Counted from the first letter of the stretch, positions 45,249 through 55,189 are shown. The stretch: 64,000 bases of DNA from Microbispora bryophytorum (GCF_006874465.1 NZ_VIRL01000016.1:62001-126000), one strand, 5' to 3'. Numbers and translations are program-made. The notes: generated from the letters alone by a model not told the origin.

Positions 45249-46913
45249 ATGGCACAGCAAGTCAGCGCCTTCGACGCGCAGTTTCTCAACTTCGAGACGG
45301 GCACCAACCTCGCGCACATCGCGGCGCTCACGATTCTCGACCCCTCCGGCAGGCCCGGCGGCGCGCTGACCCGCGAGGACCTGATCGCGCTGCTCAAGCG
45401 GCGGCTCCATCTCGCGCCGCCGCTGCGCAGGCGGCTGGTCGAGGTGCCCTTCGGGCTCGACCACCCCTACTGGGCGGAGGACCGCGAGGTCGACTTCGAC
45501 TACCACGTACGGGAGCTGGCGTTGCCGCCTCCCGGAGACGACCACAAGCTCGCCGAGCAGGTCGCCCGGCTGCACGGGGCACGGCTCGACCGGGGGCGGC
45601 CGTTGTGGGAGATCTACCTGATCCACGGCCTGGCCGGGGGCCGGGTGGCGATCTACACGAAGGTCCACCACGCCGCCGTCGACGGCGTCACCGGGGCCGA
45701 GGTGCTGGCCGCCGTGATGGACTTCGAGGCCGAGCCGGCCGCCGTGCCCCCGGAGGCCGCGGCCGAGCCGCAGCCGGCCCCCGACATGGTGGAGATGGTG
45801 ATCAGGGGCGTCGCCCGGGTGCTGGACAACCCGCTCGCCCTGCTGCGTTTCATCGCCGAGGCGGTGCCGCGGCTGGACGAGGTGCCGTTCGTGGCGCAGC
45901 TCCCGGGGGCGGGGCTGGTCTCGCGGTTCGTCCGCCGCATCGGCGGGGACGCCGAGCCGCTGCCCGAGCTGCCCCGCATGGCGGTGCCGCGCACGCCGTT
46001 CTCCGGGCCGATCTCGCGGCACCGCCGCTTCGCGTTCGGCCAGCTGCCCCTGGACGAGGTCAAGCGGATCAAGAACGCCTCCGGCGTCACGGTGAACGAC
46101 GTCGTCATGGCGATGTGCGCCACGGCGCTGCGGCGCTGGCTGGCCAAGCGCGACGAGCTGCCCCGTCAGCCGCTCGTCGCCGGGATCCCGGTCTCCACCC
46201 GGGGACAGGCCGCGAACGGCTCGGCCGCCAACGAGGTCATGCTGACCATGACCTCCCTGCCGACGGACGTGGCCGATCCGCGCGACCGGCTCATGACGGT
46301 GAACCGCTCGACGCGGCTGCTGAAGGAACGCCTCGCCGCGGCGCCGGCGGCCTGGCTCCTGGAGTTCAGTCAGGCGATGCCGGCCGCGCTGAGCGCGCTG
46401 GCGGCCAGGTCCGCCTTCCGGATCGCCTCGCGTACGGGTTCCGCGATGAACCTCATGATCTCCAACGTGCCGGGGCCCCAGACGCCGCTCTACGTGTGCG
46501 GGGCGCGGGTCACCGCGCTCTACCCGATGTCGGTGATCACGGACGTCAGTGGGGGGATCAACATCACGGTGTTCTCCTACGACGGCAGGCTCGGCTTCGG
46601 GATCGTGACCGACCGCGACATGGTGCCCGACGTGTGGGACCTCATCGACTACCTGCGCGACTCACTGACCGAGTACGGCTCCCTGGTGGCCCCGCCCGCG
46701 CCGGGCACGGCGGAGCCGGGAGAGCCCGCGGAGCCGGAAAGGCCCGGGAAGACCGCGAACACCGCGAAGACCGGGAAGACCGCGAAGCCGCCGAGCACGG
46801 GGAAGACACGCGCGGCGCGCGGCACGCCGGTGGCCGACGGGCCGCGGCGGGAGCAGGGCGCGGCGCCGAAACCGAGGCGAACGCGCAAGCCCCCGGAGTC
46901 GCCGCCCATGTAA
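45249..46913 (+). CDS. WS/DGAT-type wax ester synthase/diacylglycerol acyltransferase
   Basis: This 554-aa O-acyltransferase makes storage lipid (triacylglycerol or wax ester) from acyl-CoA at the membrane surface. The catalytic motif HHAAVDG (His140, His141, Asp145, Gly146) lies in the N-terminal half. SGVTVNDVVMAMCATALRRWL and the family motif NLMISNVPGPQ are in the C-terminal half, with YPMSVITDVSGGINITVFSYDGRLGFGIVTD after it. A 75-residue basic Pro/Lys/Thr tail follows, absent from most homologues. The ATG is 59 bases after the repeat array. Confidence 0.95.
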   Translation: MAQQVSAFDAQFLNFETGTNLAHIAALTILDPSGRPGGALTREDLIALLKRRLHLAPPLRRRLVEVPFGLDHPYWAEDREVDFDYHVRELALPPPGDDHKLAEQVARLHGARLDRGRPLWEIYLIHGLAGGRVAIYTKVHHAAVDGVTGAEVLAAVMDFEAEPAAVPPEAAAEPQPAPDMVEMVIRGVARVLDNPLALLRFIAEAVPRLDEVPFVAQLPGAGLVSRFVRRIGGDAEPLPELPRMAVPRTPFSGPISRHRRFAFGQLPLDEVKRIKNASGVTVNDVVMAMCATALRRWLAKRDELPRQPLVAGIPVSTRGQAANGSAANEVMLTMTSLPTDVADPRDRLMTVNRSTRLLKERLAAAPAAWLLEFSQAMPAALSALAARSAFRIASRTGSAMNLMISNVPGPQTPLYVCGARVTALYPMSVITDVSGGINITVFSYDGRLGFGIVTDRDMVPDVWDLIDYLRDSLTEYGSLVAPPAPGTAEPGEPAEPERPGKTANTAKTGKTAKPPSTGKTRAARGTPVADGPRREQGAAPKPRRTRKPPESPPM

Positions 46914-46957
46914 CGCGTCCGCCTCCTCGCCCGTGCCGGGCACCCGGGAGACGGCGA

Positions 46958-48169
46958 TCAGAAGAGTGCGTCCGTGGGGCCGGGTCCGGTGTGGTCCGCG
47001 CCGAGGCCGGACGTGGAGCCGGGGAGCCGCGCCCCCCGGTCGCCGTCCCCCAGTGCCAGCGCCGCGATCCCGGCCGTGAGCAGCAGGGCGAAGACGGCGG
47101 CGATCACGGCGAACACGATCGACTGCCGGGACATGCCGGTGCGCGGCGGGGACGGGGGAGCGGACCCTTGCCGGGGGCTCCGCGGCCGAGGCCCGCCTGG
47201 CCAGTGGCCCGGCGCCGCGTTCGGCGCGGTCGCCGCGCGGCGCAGGTCCTGACCGCTCGCGGGGACGCCTCCGGCCGGACCGGTGAGCGAGTGCCCCGGC
47301 GTGGCGGGAGGCCGGTGATCCGCAGGGGCGGGGCCGTCGGGCGTCACGGCGGCGAGCGCGTCCCGCAGCCGGGCGGCCGTCGGGATCCGCTGCGCCGGAT
47401 CGGTCTCCATGCCGTGGCGCAGGACGGCGGTGAGCGCGGCGGGCACACCGGGGATGTCGGGAATCGGCAGCCGGTGCAGCGCCATGATGGCCGCGACGTT
47501 CACCACGCCGCTGTCCGGGAACCGCGGCGGCCTGCCCTGGAGCAGGGCGTACAACGTGGCCGAGAGCGCGTACACGTCTCCGGCGGCCGTGGGTTCGGTG
47601 AGGTCGAACGCCTCCGGCGGCGCGTAGGCGGGCGTGAGCGACTCGCGCGTGACCGACACCTCGCCCGGCGCCGCGCCGCCCTGCCCCGGCATCGTGGCCA
47701 GCCCGAAGTCCGACAGGGCGACCATGCCGTACGAGTTGACCAGGATGTTGGCGGGCTTGACGTCGCGGTGGAGGACGCCCACGGCATGGGCGGCGGCCAG
47801 CGCGTCGGCGATCTTGACGCCGATGTCGCGCACCTCGCGGGGGGCGAGGGGCCCGGCCTCGCGCAGCCGGTCGGCCAGCGACCCGTTCGGGCACAGCTCC
47901 AGCACCATGTACGGCCGGCCGTCGGGCAGCACGCCCGCGTCGTAGACGTCGGCCACGTGCGGGTGGCCGGACAGGGCGCCGGCTGACGTCACCTCGCGCA
48001 TGAACCTGCGCCGGTCGCGGTCGGAGACGAGCACACGGTTGTCGACCTTGAGCGCGACCTCGCGGCCCACCGCGAGCTGCCTGGCCCGGTAGACGACCCC
48101 GAAGCCTCCCTGGCCGAGGATCCCGAGCGCCTCGTAGCCCGGCACCAGCGGTCCGCCCGCCTCGCCCAC
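46958..48169 (-). CDS. Membrane-anchored Ser/Thr protein kinase
   Basis: This 403-aa eukaryote-like kinase has a GQGGFGVVYRAR glycine loop and a Lys in VALKV, then HRDVKPANIL catalytic loop, DFGLA metal loop, and LTPAYAPPEAF activation end. A Pro/Ala/Arg-rich linker (about 265-345) leads to one transmembrane helix (SIVFAVIAAVFALLLTAGIAAL) and a short extracellular tail. The GTG at 48169 is chosen because CGGAGG lies 6 nt upstream; the frame continues to a GTG at 48208. It is divergent from the TetR gene. The tail is too short for a sensor domain. Confidence 0.93.
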   Translation of the reverse strand: MGEAGGPLVPGYEALGILGQGGFGVVYRARQLAVGREVALKVDNRVLVSDRDRRRFMREVTSAGALSGHPHVADVYDAGVLPDGRPYMVLELCPNGSLADRLREAGPLAPREVRDIGVKIADALAAAHAVGVLHRDVKPANILVNSYGMVALSDFGLATMPGQGGAAPGEVSVTRESLTPAYAPPEAFDLTEPTAAGDVYALSATLYALLQGRPPRFPDSGVVNVAAIMALHRLPIPDIPGVPAALTAVLRHGMETDPAQRIPTAARLRDALAAVTPDGPAPADHRPPATPGHSLTGPAGGVPASGQDLRRAATAPNAAPGHWPGGPRPRSPRQGSAPPSPPRTGMSRQSIVFAVIAAVFALLLTAGIAALALGDGDRGARLPGSTSGLGADHTGPGPTDALF

Positions 48170-48300
48170 CCCACACCTCCGAAGGACCCGGCGGAGCCGT
48201 GACACCACAACAACTCAGACCAGAAACCTGCGTCCGGCACATTACCGGAGTGATCGCCCATAGAGCCCGGTCTTGATCCAGGAGACGCGGAATCGGCACC

Positions 48301-48306
48301 TATGCT
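48301..48306 (+). promoter_or_regulatory. -10 element TATGCT for leaderless TetR transcript
   Basis: TATGCT ends 6 bases before the ATG at 48313, with no ribosome site, the best leaderless promoter in the window. No clear -35 stands at 16-18 bases. Confidence 0.6.
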
Positions 48307-48312
48307 GTGCTC

Positions 48313-48933
48313 ATGACGGGGCTCACGACGGGCGGCGCGGCGGGAGGTACGGCGGGAGGTACGGCGGGCGGCCGGAGCCCGGAGCGGCGCAGGGACCTGC
48401 TCGACGCGGCCGACCGGGTGATCCGCAGACAGGGCCCGCAGGCGTCGATGGCCGCGATCGCGGCGGAGGCGGGGATCACCAAGCCGATCCTCTACCGCCA
48501 TTTCGGCGACAAGAGCGGCCTCTACCAGGCGCTCGCGGAGCGCCACACGCGGGTCGTGGTCGACCTGCTGCGCCTGGAGATCGCCAGGCCCGTGGCCGAC
48601 CCCCGGGTCCGCGCCCGGGGCGCCATCGAGGCCTACCTGGAGACCATCTCCGCCAACCCCAACCTCTACCGCTTCCTGTTCCACCGGGCCAGCGCCGAGG
48701 ACAGCCGCACCCGCACGCGGATGGCCGCCATCGTGCGCGGCGTCGGCGAGGAACTGGGCGCGTTGCTCGCCGAGGAGGGCGTCGCCGATCCGGTACGCGC
48801 CCGGGTGCTCGGCCACGCGTTCGTCGGCATGGTGCAGGCCATCGGCGACTGGTGGCTGGGGAACCCCGGGCTCGATCGCGACACGGTGGTGGACAGCCTT
48901 GCCGACGTGATCGCCGGGGCGCTCACGTCCTGA
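48313..48933 (+). CDS. TetR family transcriptional regulator
   Basis: This 206-aa repressor-type protein has a Thr/Gly repeat at the start (TTGGAAGGTAGGTAGG). An HTH follows at about 30-75: RRDLLDAADRVIRRQGPQASMAAIAAEAGITKPILYRHFGDKSGLY. A helical ligand-binding domain runs to the end. It is 208 bases upstream of the efflux gene on the same strand and probably represses it through the inverted repeat between them (inference). The ATG at 48313 is preferred over GTG at 48307 because of the promoter spacing. Confidence 0.93.
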   Translation: MTGLTTGGAAGGTAGGTAGGRSPERRRDLLDAADRVIRRQGPQASMAAIAAEAGITKPILYRHFGDKSGLYQALAERHTRVVVDLLRLEIARPVADPRVRARGAIEAYLETISANPNLYRFLFHRASAEDSRTRTRMAAIVRGVGEELGALLAEEGVADPVRARVLGHAFVGMVQAIGDWWLGNPGLDRDTVVDSLADVIAGALTS

Positions 48934-49052
48934 CGCGGCCTCCTTCCGCCGTCCGGAATCAGGTCAGATAGCGCCCAAATCCGTTTAAGGGCCCCATGGT
49001 GGTCTTCGTAGGGCATGCCCCTGAAACATCGATGCCATCCGGTCGGGGTAAC

Positions 49053-49069
49053 TTAGTTGCGCTAACTAA
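49053..49069. promoter_or_regulatory. TetR-type operator upstream of the efflux gene
   Basis: TTAGTT-GCGCT-AACTAA is a perfect 6-bp inverted repeat in the gap between the TetR gene and the transporter, 72 bases before its GTG. The TTAG...CTAA form is typical of operators of TetR repressors that control DHA2 exporters. Confidence 0.65.
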
Positions 49070-49140
49070 CTGTCCGTCCGTCACGCGCTGCGCGGAAACA
49101 GGCCGTGCGCTGTACGGACCAAGAGGAGGGGAACCACTCC

Positions 49141-50970
49141 GTGGCCGTAGCGAACCAGTCCCTGGCGGGGGCGTCACCGCAGTCGGCGCCGCCCTCGCGG
49201 TACAAATGGATCGCGCTGTCCAACACCACCCTCGGCGTTCTGATGGTGACGATCAACCAGTCCATCGTGCTGATCGCCCTTCCGGACGTCTTTCGCGGCA
49301 TCCACCTCAACCCGCTCGACCCCGGCAACACGGGCTACCTGCTGTGGATGATGATGGGCTTCATGGTCGTCACGGCCGTGCTGGTGGTGATGTTCGGCCG
49401 CCTGGGCGACATGTTCGGCCGGGTCCGCATGTACAACCTCGGGTTCGCGGTCTTCAGCATCTGTTCGGTCATGCTGTCGCTGACCTGGATGGACGGCGAC
49501 GCCGGGGCGATGTGGCTGATCGGATGGCGGATCGTGCAGGGCATCGGCGGCGCGCTGCTGTTCGCCAACTCCACCGCGATCCTGACCGACGCCTTCCCCG
49601 TCCGCCAGCGTGGCACCGCGCTCGGCATCAACTCGATCGCCGCCATCGCGGGCTCCTTCCTCGGCCTGGTCATCGGCGGCGTCCTGGCCCCCGTCGACTG
49701 GAAGGCGATCTTCCTGGTCTCCGTGCCGTTCGGCGTCTTCGGCACCATCTGGGCGTACGTCAAGCTCAAGGACAACGGCGTGCGGCGCCGGGCACGGATG
49801 GACTGGTGGGGCAACGCCACCTTCGCCGTCGGCCTCATCACGCTGCTGGTCGGCATCACCTACGGCATCCAGCCGTACGGGACCGGCGTGATGGGCTGGG
49901 GCAACCCCTGGGTGATCGCCGCGCTCGGCGGGGGCGTGCTGCTGCTCGCGTTGTTCGCCTGGATCGAGACCAGGGTGAACGAGCCGCTGTTCCGGCTCTC
50001 GCTGTTCCGCAGCCGCGCGTTCCTCGCGGGCAACGTCGCCAGCCTGCTGACCGCCCTCGGACGCGGCGGCCTGCAGTTCATGCTGATCATCTGGCTGCAG
50101 GGCATCTGGCTGCCGCTGCACGGCTACAGCTTCGAGGAGACGCCCCTGTGGGCGGGCATCTACATGATCCCGCTGACCGTGGGCTTCCTGCTGTCGGCGC
50201 CGGTCTCCGGCTGGCTGTCGGACCGTTTCGGGCCGCGGATGTTCACGGTCGGCGGCGCCCTCGTCACCGCGGCCAGCTTCTACGCCCTGATGACCCTGCC
50301 CACGGACTTCGGCTACGGCGTCTTCGCGCTGCTCATCCTGATCAACGGCGTCGGGTCCGGCCTGTTCTCCTCGCCCAACCGGGCGGAGATCATGAACTCG
50401 GTCCCGGCGGAATCGCGCGGCGTCGGCGCGGGCATGACCGCCACCTTCCAGAACTCCTCGATGGTCCTGTCCATCGGCGTGTTCTTCAGCCTGATGATCG
50501 CGGGCCTGTCGCAGTCGCTGCCGCACACCATGCACGACGAGCTGGTGGCCCAGGGCGTGCCCGCCGCGCAGGCCGAGGGCATCGCCCAGTTGCCGCCGAT
50601 CGCCGTGCTGTTCGCGGCGTTCCTCGGTTACAACCCGTTCCGGCAGCTCCTCGGCGGCATCCTGGACCGGCTGCCCGACGGGGGAGCCCACCTGACGAGC
50701 AAGGAGTTCTTCCCGCACCTCATCGCGGGCCCCTTCCACCAGGGCCTGGTCATCGCCTTCTGGTTCGCCGTGGCCGCGTGCGTGGTGGCCGCCCTGGCGT
50801 CGCTGCTGACCGACCGCGTCGGCCGCGGTCACCGCGCCGCCGCCCACGAGTCGCTCGGCTCCGAGCTCGCGGCGGTCTCCGGCGAGGCCGGCCTGGCCGG
50901 CAACGAGCTGGTCATCCCGGACGAGGAGTTCGACGCCCGGCGCCCCGCGCCGGACGCGACGAAGCCCTGA
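49141..50970 (+). CDS. DHA2 family MFS drug exporter (EmrB/QacA type)
   Basis: This 609-aa proton-coupled exporter has about 14 transmembrane helices. The first helix carries GVLMVTINQSIVLIALPDVF, and the motif-A-like GRLGDMFGRVRMYNLGF follows helix 3. Motif C is in GSFLGLVIGGVLAPVDWKAIF. A large loop between the last helices (about 480-550) contains HTMHDELVAQGVPAAQAEGI, as in this family. The GTG has GAGGAGGGGAA 8 nt upstream. It probably exports toxic hydrophobic compounds. Confidence 0.95.
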   Translation: MAVANQSLAGASPQSAPPSRYKWIALSNTTLGVLMVTINQSIVLIALPDVFRGIHLNPLDPGNTGYLLWMMMGFMVVTAVLVVMFGRLGDMFGRVRMYNLGFAVFSICSVMLSLTWMDGDAGAMWLIGWRIVQGIGGALLFANSTAILTDAFPVRQRGTALGINSIAAIAGSFLGLVIGGVLAPVDWKAIFLVSVPFGVFGTIWAYVKLKDNGVRRRARMDWWGNATFAVGLITLLVGITYGIQPYGTGVMGWGNPWVIAALGGGVLLLALFAWIETRVNEPLFRLSLFRSRAFLAGNVASLLTALGRGGLQFMLIIWLQGIWLPLHGYSFEETPLWAGIYMIPLTVGFLLSAPVSGWLSDRFGPRMFTVGGALVTAASFYALMTLPTDFGYGVFALLILINGVGSGLFSSPNRAEIMNSVPAESRGVGAGMTATFQNSSMVLSIGVFFSLMIAGLSQSLPHTMHDELVAQGVPAAQAEGIAQLPPIAVLFAAFLGYNPFRQLLGGILDRLPDGGAHLTSKEFFPHLIAGPFHQGLVIAFWFAVAACVVAALASLLTDRVGRGHRAAAHESLGSELAAVSGEAGLAGNELVIPDEEFDARRPAPDATKP

Positions 50971-50996
50971 CGGCCCCGCCGCACGCCCGGCGAGCC

Positions 50997-51043
50997 CCCG
51001 CCGCGTCCTCCACCTCGTCCTCACGGGGCGGGGGCGCGGCGGG
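50997..51043. terminator. Inverted repeat between convergent efflux and hemerythrin genes
   Basis: CCCGCCGCG and CGCGGCGGG pair over 9 bp around a 29-base loop. The long loop makes it only a possible terminator. Confidence 0.4.
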
Positions 51044-51082
51044 CCGGGCCGGGAACAGCCGGCGGGGTCACCCGTGCACCGG

Positions 51083-51730
51083 TCACCCGTATACCTGGGA
51101 GACCCGGCGCTCGTAGGCGCGGCGCCAGGAGAGCCGGTAGAGGACCCGCATGACGGCCGGAGCGGAGCCGAAGATGTGGTCGCGGTCGGCGGGGGCGGCC
51201 ACGTCGAGCAGCCAGGCGGCCAGCATCGGCAGGTCGCGGGCGTGGCTCTTGGTGACCTTCTTGCCCGACTCCTCCCACCAGGCCGCGCTGACGTGCTCCC
51301 TGATCAGCGGGACGACCTCGGACTCCTCCAGGTCGAGGTGGGTGTTCAGCAGCCGGTCGAGCGAGCGCAGGTCGGCCGCGACCTCGCGGGCCGGCCGGCC
51401 GCCGCCGGAGAGTCTGCCGATGACGGTGTCCATCTCCTGATGGTCGGCCTCCAGCCGGTCCAGCGTCGCGGCGGCCTCCGGGACGAGACCGCGCAGCAGC
51501 GGCCAGATCGCCTCGTCCTCCTCGGTGTGGTGGTGGTGCAGCGCGCGCAGCAGCAGTGCGAGGTGCTCGTCGACGACCGCGCGGCGCCGCTCGTCGCGGG
51601 GGTCGCAGCGGTCGAGGACCTCGGCCAGCCTGCCGAACTCGCGCCGCAGGCCGGTGTGGAAGACGAGGAACGTGACGAGGTCGGGGACGGGGTCGCCCGG
51701 TCGGCGCCGGGTCTGCGTCGGTGTTGTCAT
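51083..51730 (-). CDS. Hemerythrin-domain protein
   Basis: This 215-aa helical protein has HHE ligands at FHTGLRREFGRLAE near residue 25, HHHHTEEDEAIWPLL (65-79), LEADHQEMDTV and NTHLDLEESEVVPLIREHV. The four-helix bundle is followed by an Arg/Trp-rich C-terminus (VMRVLYRLSWRRAYERRVSQVY) also found in related actinobacterial proteins. Di-iron binding is expected. It is unrelated in context to the hemerythrin at 16364. Confidence 0.9.
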   Translation of the reverse strand: MTTPTQTRRRPGDPVPDLVTFLVFHTGLRREFGRLAEVLDRCDPRDERRRAVVDEHLALLLRALHHHHTEEDEAIWPLLRGLVPEAAATLDRLEADHQEMDTVIGRLSGGGRPAREVAADLRSLDRLLNTHLDLEESEVVPLIREHVSAAWWEESGKKVTKSHARDLPMLAAWLLDVAAPADRDHIFGSAPAVMRVLYRLSWRRAYERRVSQVYG

Positions 51731-51844
51731 GGCCCCACGATGGCCCCGCCGCCTTCACCGCCACTCAACGTCCACTTGCGGCCCACTCCCGGAGGCGTCC
51801 GCGTGTCATGAAGGGCAGGCCGGACGCGCCGGAAGGGCGACGGG

Positions 51845-54800
51845 TCAGGGCGCGATCCGGTCCCGCTCGCGGGCGATCCGGGCGGCCCACCAGGTCAGCC
51901 CGTTCGCCGCGCAGCGCTTCGCGGCCGTGTCCAGATGCGCCCGCGCCGTCTCCGGCCCGGCCGCCCGGCCCAGGTGGGCCATCCGGCCCAGGTAGTAGCC
52001 GACCGGCCCGGCGCAGAACGTCCCCGCCCCGAAGGCGATCCTGTCCTCGTACGGCAGGAGCCGGCGATAGGTCAGGGCGCACGCCTCGTGGTCGCCCGCG
52101 ATGATCTGGGCCTCGCCCTGCAGGCACAGCCCCGGCAGCTCGCCGAAGTCGCGCGGCAGCGGATGCCAGCCCTGCTCGCGCGCCGCCTCGGCCGCCGTGC
52201 GGTCGCCCCGCCAGTCGCCGATGAGCACGCCTATCACCTGCCGGTGGGCGGGGAAGGGGGAGTAGTGCGCCATCAGCTCCTCGGCGCCGTCGTAGTCCCC
52301 CATCGCGAAGTGCCGGGTGAGCAGCGCCGAGGAGAGCGTGTTGCTCGTGTGCCACAGGTTGAGCCGCTCACCGGCCTCGGCCGCCGCGGCGTACGCGTTG
52401 CCCGCGCCGTCGAAGTCCCCGTCGAGCAGGCGCCGGGTCCCGGTCCAGATGAGGTGCTGGAACCGTGGCCAGGGCAGGTCGAGCCGCTCGACCAGCACCC
52501 CCGCCCGTTCGGCGGCGCGGTCGGCGCCCGCCATGTCGAACAGGTCGATCCGGGTCCGCTCTCTGATCATGTGGCCGAGCAGCTCGAACCCGGGCAGCCC
52601 GAGCCGGGTGAGCTCCTCGCCGATCGCGTCGAGCTCCGCCATGTGCTCGGGGAGCTGCACGCCCAGATACCGCGCGTTCAGGGTGATCGCCAGCAGTTCC
52701 GGACCGGCCTCCCCCGAGGCCGTCAGACGGCGGGCCATCGCCAGCGCCTCGGCCGTGGCGGTGTCGCAGCGGGGGTCGGCCGAGCCGTCGTAACGTTCCA
52801 TTCCCAGGCAGCCGAGCAGCCTGCAGCGCAGTTCGGAGTCTCCCTCCGGCAGCGCGGTGAGGGCGTCCTCGATTCGCCGCACGGTGTGCAGCTCGACGTC
52901 GCCGTAGGTGTAGAACTTCCACAATCCCGGGGCGTCCAGGCTGGTCAGCGCCCGCGCGGCGAGCAGCGGGTCGCCGGACCTGTCGGCCGCGAGCACCGCC
53001 TCCGCCCGGGTCTGCCTGGCCGAGAAGCCGTGACCGGCCGCGAGCTGCGCGCGGACCAGCTGGAGCAGGAGCTCGACGTGCTCGCGGGGGTCGGCGCCGG
53101 GCAGCGTTCCGTGCGCCTCCACCGCCCGGCGCCACCACTGCGCGGCGTCCTCGTACGCGTGCCGCCCGGCCGCCTGCCCCGCCGTGGCCGACGCCCAGCG
53201 CACCGCCTCCGCCGCGGCGGCCGAACCGGCGGCCAGCGCGTGCCTGGCGAGGACCGCGAGATCGGCCCCCGGCCGCAGTTCGAGCGCCCGGAGCGCGGCC
53301 AGGTGCAGCCCGGCCCGGCGGCGCGGCGGGATGTCGGCGTAGACCGTCTCCCGGACCAGATCGTGGGTGAAGCGCAGGTCCTCGTCCAGAACGCGGAGGG
53401 CGGTCGCGGCGTCGAGCGCCTCGTCCACGTCCGCGCCCGAGGCGTCCGCGACGACCTCGGCAAGCAGCCGCCGGTCCGCGCCGGTGCCGAGCACGGCCGC
53501 CGCGTCGATGGCGGGACGGTGCCGGGCGGGCAGGTCGAGCAGGCGGCGGCGCAGGACGTCGGCCAGCCCCTCGGGCACCCCGGTGAGCGCCCTGTCGATG
53601 CCCTGGTCCTCGGCCAGCCGGAGGGTCTCGCGGATGAACAGCGGATTGCCCCGGGTGCGCTCGGCGAGCGCCGCCACGCTCGCCGCGTCGCGCAGCCCCG
53701 ACAGCTCGGCGACCGCGGCGGGGTCGAGCCCGGCCAGCGGCAGGCGGAGGGCGTCGTGCCGCCCCAGCAGGCCGAGCGTGTCGTGCACCGCGGCCGCGCC
53801 CTCGCCGGACCGCACGGTGATCACGATGGCGACCGCGCCGCGCAGCAGCAACGCGAGGTCGGACAGCAGGCCCAGCGACGCCGTGTCGGCCCACTGGAGA
53901 TCGTCGATCGCCACGAGCAGCGGCCGGTCGGCCGCGACCGCCATCAGGTACGCCGCGGTCGCCTGGTGCAGCCGGAACCGGGCCTCGCTCGCCTCGGCGG
54001 GCCGTCCGGCACCCGGAGCGGGGTCGTCCCCCGCGGCGGCGTCGCCGAGCAGCACCCGCAGGGCGGCGGCCTGCGCGGGGGAAGGGGGGACCCGGCCGGC
54101 GAGATCCCGCACGACCTGCTGCCACGGCCACAGCGCGGGCGCGCCGGAGGTCTCGTGACACCTGCCCCAGGCGACCAGCCAGCCCTCGGCGGCCCGCCGC
54201 TCCGCGAACGCCTCCGCCAGCCATGTCTTGCCGATCCCCGGCTCACCGGAGATCACCGCGATGCCCGGCCCGCGCTGTGCCACGCCCCGGGCCGCCTGGA
54301 TCACGTCCCGCGCCAGCTCGTCGAGCCGGTCGCACTGCGTCCCCCGGCCGACGGCGCGCCGCTCCGGCCGGTCCGCCCGCGCCGCCTCGGCCCGCACCGC
54401 TCCCGCCCGCGCCGCTTCGGCCCGTGCCGTTTCGATTGGCGCCGCCCGGCCCTGCCGTACGGGGGCGGGACCGTCGAGGGCCGGGTCCTGGGCGAGGATC
54501 GCCTGCTCCAGGCGTCGCAGCGCAGGTCCGGGGTCGAGGCCGAGCTCCTCGGCCAGGTGGCCCCGGGCCGTGCGCAGCGCCTCCAGGGCGTCCGCCTGCC
54601 GGCCCAGGGCGTAGAGCGTGCGGGCGAGCAGCTCCCACAGCCCCTCGCGCAGGGGATGGGCGGCCACCAGTGCCTCCAGCTCGCCCACCACGTGCGGGTC
54701 GCCCACCCGCCCGGCCAGGAGCCGTTCCCGCGTCACCAGATGCGCCTCGGCGAGCCGTTCGATCTCCGGCCGCAGCCAGGGCACGTCGCCGAACTCCTCG

Positions 54801-55183
54801 TACGGCGTGCCGCGCCACAGGGCCAGGGCGCGTTCCGGCTCGCCGGCCTGGGCCAGGCGGACGAAGTCGTCGGCGTCCACCTCGTGCGCCCCGAGCGCAT
54901 AGCCCGGAGGGCGGCTGAGGAGCACGGACGAGGGCGTGCGCGGAGCGCGGCCGGGTTCGAGCACCCGGCGCAGGTTGGAGATGTAGCTGTGCAGCGTGCT
55001 CTGGGCGCGCGGCGGCGGCGTGCCGTCGTACAGGTCGTCGAGGATCGCGTCCACCGACACGGTCGCGCCCCTGGCGATCAGCAGACGGGCGACCAGCAAC
55101 CGGGGCCGCGGCCCGCCGAGGTCGACGGGAACGCCGTCGACGTACGCCTCGACCGGGCCGAGCACCCGGAACATGACCGCCAT
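51845..55183 (-). CDS. SARP-type regulator with BTAD and AAA-ATPase domains
   Basis: This 1112-aa AfsR-like regulator has an OmpR/PhoB-type winged helix (1-97; LRRVLEPG at the recognition end), a bacterial transcriptional activation domain (100-235; LGRQADALEALRTARGHLAEELGLDPGPALRRLE) and an Ala/Arg-repeat linker (250-280). A STAND/AAA ATPase domain follows with Walker A GEPGIGKT (313-320) and Walker B LLVAIDDLQWAD near 430, then TPR-like helices. The ATG has no ribosome site but sits 6 bases after a -10 CACAAT. Five 22-bp repeats lie just upstream. Such proteins activate secondary-metabolite or catabolic genes; the target is unknown. Confidence 0.93.
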   Translation of the reverse strand: MAVMFRVLGPVEAYVDGVPVDLGGPRPRLLVARLLIARGATVSVDAILDDLYDGTPPPRAQSTLHSYISNLRRVLEPGRAPRTPSSVLLSRPPGYALGAHEVDADDFVRLAQAGEPERALALWRGTPYEEFGDVPWLRPEIERLAEAHLVTRERLLAGRVGDPHVVGELEALVAAHPLREGLWELLARTLYALGRQADALEALRTARGHLAEELGLDPGPALRRLEQAILAQDPALDGPAPVRQGRAAPIETARAEAARAGAVRAEAARADRPERRAVGRGTQCDRLDELARDVIQAARGVAQRGPGIAVISGEPGIGKTWLAEAFAERRAAEGWLVAWGRCHETSGAPALWPWQQVVRDLAGRVPPSPAQAAALRVLLGDAAAGDDPAPGAGRPAEASEARFRLHQATAAYLMAVAADRPLLVAIDDLQWADTASLGLLSDLALLLRGAVAIVITVRSGEGAAAVHDTLGLLGRHDALRLPLAGLDPAAVAELSGLRDAASVAALAERTRGNPLFIRETLRLAEDQGIDRALTGVPEGLADVLRRRLLDLPARHRPAIDAAAVLGTGADRRLLAEVVADASGADVDEALDAATALRVLDEDLRFTHDLVRETVYADIPPRRRAGLHLAALRALELRPGADLAVLARHALAAGSAAAAEAVRWASATAGQAAGRHAYEDAAQWWRRAVEAHGTLPGADPREHVELLLQLVRAQLAAGHGFSARQTRAEAVLAADRSGDPLLAARALTSLDAPGLWKFYTYGDVELHTVRRIEDALTALPEGDSELRCRLLGCLGMERYDGSADPRCDTATAEALAMARRLTASGEAGPELLAITLNARYLGVQLPEHMAELDAIGEELTRLGLPGFELLGHMIRERTRIDLFDMAGADRAAERAGVLVERLDLPWPRFQHLIWTGTRRLLDGDFDGAGNAYAAAAEAGERLNLWHTSNTLSSALLTRHFAMGDYDGAEELMAHYSPFPAHRQVIGVLIGDWRGDRTAAEAAREQGWHPLPRDFGELPGLCLQGEAQIIAGDHEACALTYRRLLPYEDRIAFGAGTFCAGPVGYYLGRMAHLGRAAGPETARAHLDTAAKRCAANGLTWWAARIARERDRIAP

Positions 55184-55189
55184 GCCGGG

